NCBI RefSeq assembly: GCF_006365315.1
Contig: NZ_CP040968.1
Location: 620,001 to 684,000, forward strand
Reading direction: 5' to 3'
Length of the DNA: 64,000 bases
Source of the DNA: Candidatus Methylopumilus universalis
Lineage (GTDB): Bacteria > Pseudomonadota > Gammaproteobacteria > Burkholderiales > Methylophilaceae
Part shown: piece by piece, positions 63,549 to 64,000 of the stretch
Position numbering within the stretch: position 1 is the first letter of the stretch
Layout: each line of letters begins with the position of its first letter
The notes under the pieces: generated by a model
Told to the model about the DNA's origin: nothing
What the model saw: only the letters and a program-made list of their open reading frames with translations
The model's database searches: none
Position numbers and translations under genes: made by a program

Positions 63549-64000
63549 ATGTCGAAAATATTGATTCAAGAAGCAAAAAAATACGAAAGCGAAGGAAATA
63601 TTTCTCAAGCTATTATTTCATTTAAGAAAGTCCTGCAATTAGAGCCTGAAAATTACATCATTCAATTGGAATTAGGAAATCTTTGTACTTCTAACAAACA
63701 ATTTGAAGAGGCTGCCGGCTATTTTAGAAGATGTCTGTATCAGTTCAAAGATAATATAGAAATTAAAAATGCACTTTGTTTTTCTCTTACTTCATTCGGT
63801 AACGAATATTATTTAGAATCAAATTTTCAATTATCAGAAGCTTGCTTTGAAGAAGTTTTAGAATACGAAAAAAATAATTGGGTTTACTACTACAATCTTG
63901 CAAATACACAAGATAAGCTTAATAAAATTTCTAAAGCTTATGAGAATTATCAAAAAGCTATCCAACTAAATCCGAATGATGCTGATCTTTGGAATAACAA
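63549..64000 (+). CDS. TPR-repeat protein, N-terminal part (cut by window end)
   Basis: The frame from the ATG at 63549 stays open to the window end (150 codons). TPR hairpins run in series: EAKKYESEGNISQAIISFKK, LELGNLCTSNKQFEEAAGYF, SNFQLSEACFEEVLEYEKNN and YYYNLANTQDKLNKISKAYE. No signal peptide. The full protein, and any C-terminal domain (for example a sulfotransferase or glycosyltransferase, common after such repeats), is outside the window. Nine bases after the MnmC-like gene. Confidence 0.75.
   Translation, partial: MSKILIQEAKKYESEGNISQAIISFKKVLQLEPENYIIQLELGNLCTSNKQFEEAAGYFRRCLYQFKDNIEIKNALCFSLTSFGNEYYLESNFQLSEACFEEVLEYEKNNWVYYYNLANTQDKLNKISKAYENYQKAIQLNPNDADLWNN

Overview
The window is a strongly AT-rich, densely packed bacterial chromosome segment with almost no intergenic space. 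It carries about 70 protein genes, four tRNA genes, no mobile elements and no CRISPR. Many genes overlap by 1-8 bases, and TTG or GTG start codons are common. Gene order (rpsF-priB-rpsR-rplI-dnaB-alr-radA; rpsB through rnhB; yceD-rpmF-plsX-fab genes-pabC-mltG-tmk-holB-tatD), a ZipA-type division protein, lipid A genes and a PQQ-dehydrogenase-like lipoprotein point to a Gram-negative betaproteobacterium with a streamlined genome. A member of the Methylophilaceae (OM43 / 'Ca. Methylopumilus'-like) is my best guess. That is inference; nothing in the window proves the taxon.

Layout. 1-3053: four glycosyltransferase genes in one direction (the first is cut by the window edge), most likely for LPS core or other surface glycan. 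3101-5566 (minus): tRNA-Asn, an aspartate aminotransferase and a secreted trypsin-like protease with TPRs. 5685-7724: uvrB. 7731-13090: an rpsF-priB-rpsR-rplI operon with a promoter and a structured leader, then dnaB, alr and radA. 13072-14783 (minus): hpnD and hpnC for squalene synthesis. 14835-16239: methylthioinosine phosphorylase, peptide deformylase and tRNA-Ser. 16244-19606 (minus): glnD and map. 19629-33758: the long rpsB-tsf-pyrH-frr-uppS-cdsA-dxr-rseP-bamA-skp-lpxD-fabZ-lpxA-lpxB-rnhB series, which links translation, isoprenoid carrier, phospholipid, outer-membrane assembly and lipid A synthesis. 33747-38320 (minus): a two-subunit pyruvate carboxylase followed by a Maf-type pyrophosphatase and an RsmI-like methyltransferase. 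38432-50362: yceD, rpmF, the fatty-acid synthesis genes, pabC, mltG, tmk, holB, tatD, a metallo-hydrolase and three small unknown genes. 50423-57850 (minus): a TPR protein, ligA, zipA and smc. 57928-59245: queF, tRNA-Ala, tRNA-Glu and ppa. 59249-62208 (minus): an unknown gene, an RsuA-family pseudouridine synthase and a PQQ-dehydrogenase-like lipoprotein. 62337-64000: a stand-alone MnmC oxidase domain and a TPR protein cut by the window edge.

Most of the window is ordinary housekeeping DNA and I found no clear new multi-gene system. The points most worth following are: an rpsF leader that can fold so as to hide its own ribosome binding site; a structured rpsB leader with two mutually exclusive pairings; an HpnC that lacks one of the conserved metal-binding aspartates; a PQQ-dehydrogenase-like lipoprotein with Gly where the catalytic Asp usually lies; an MnmC oxidase domain without its methyltransferase half; and three small uncharacterised genes in a row after tatD.
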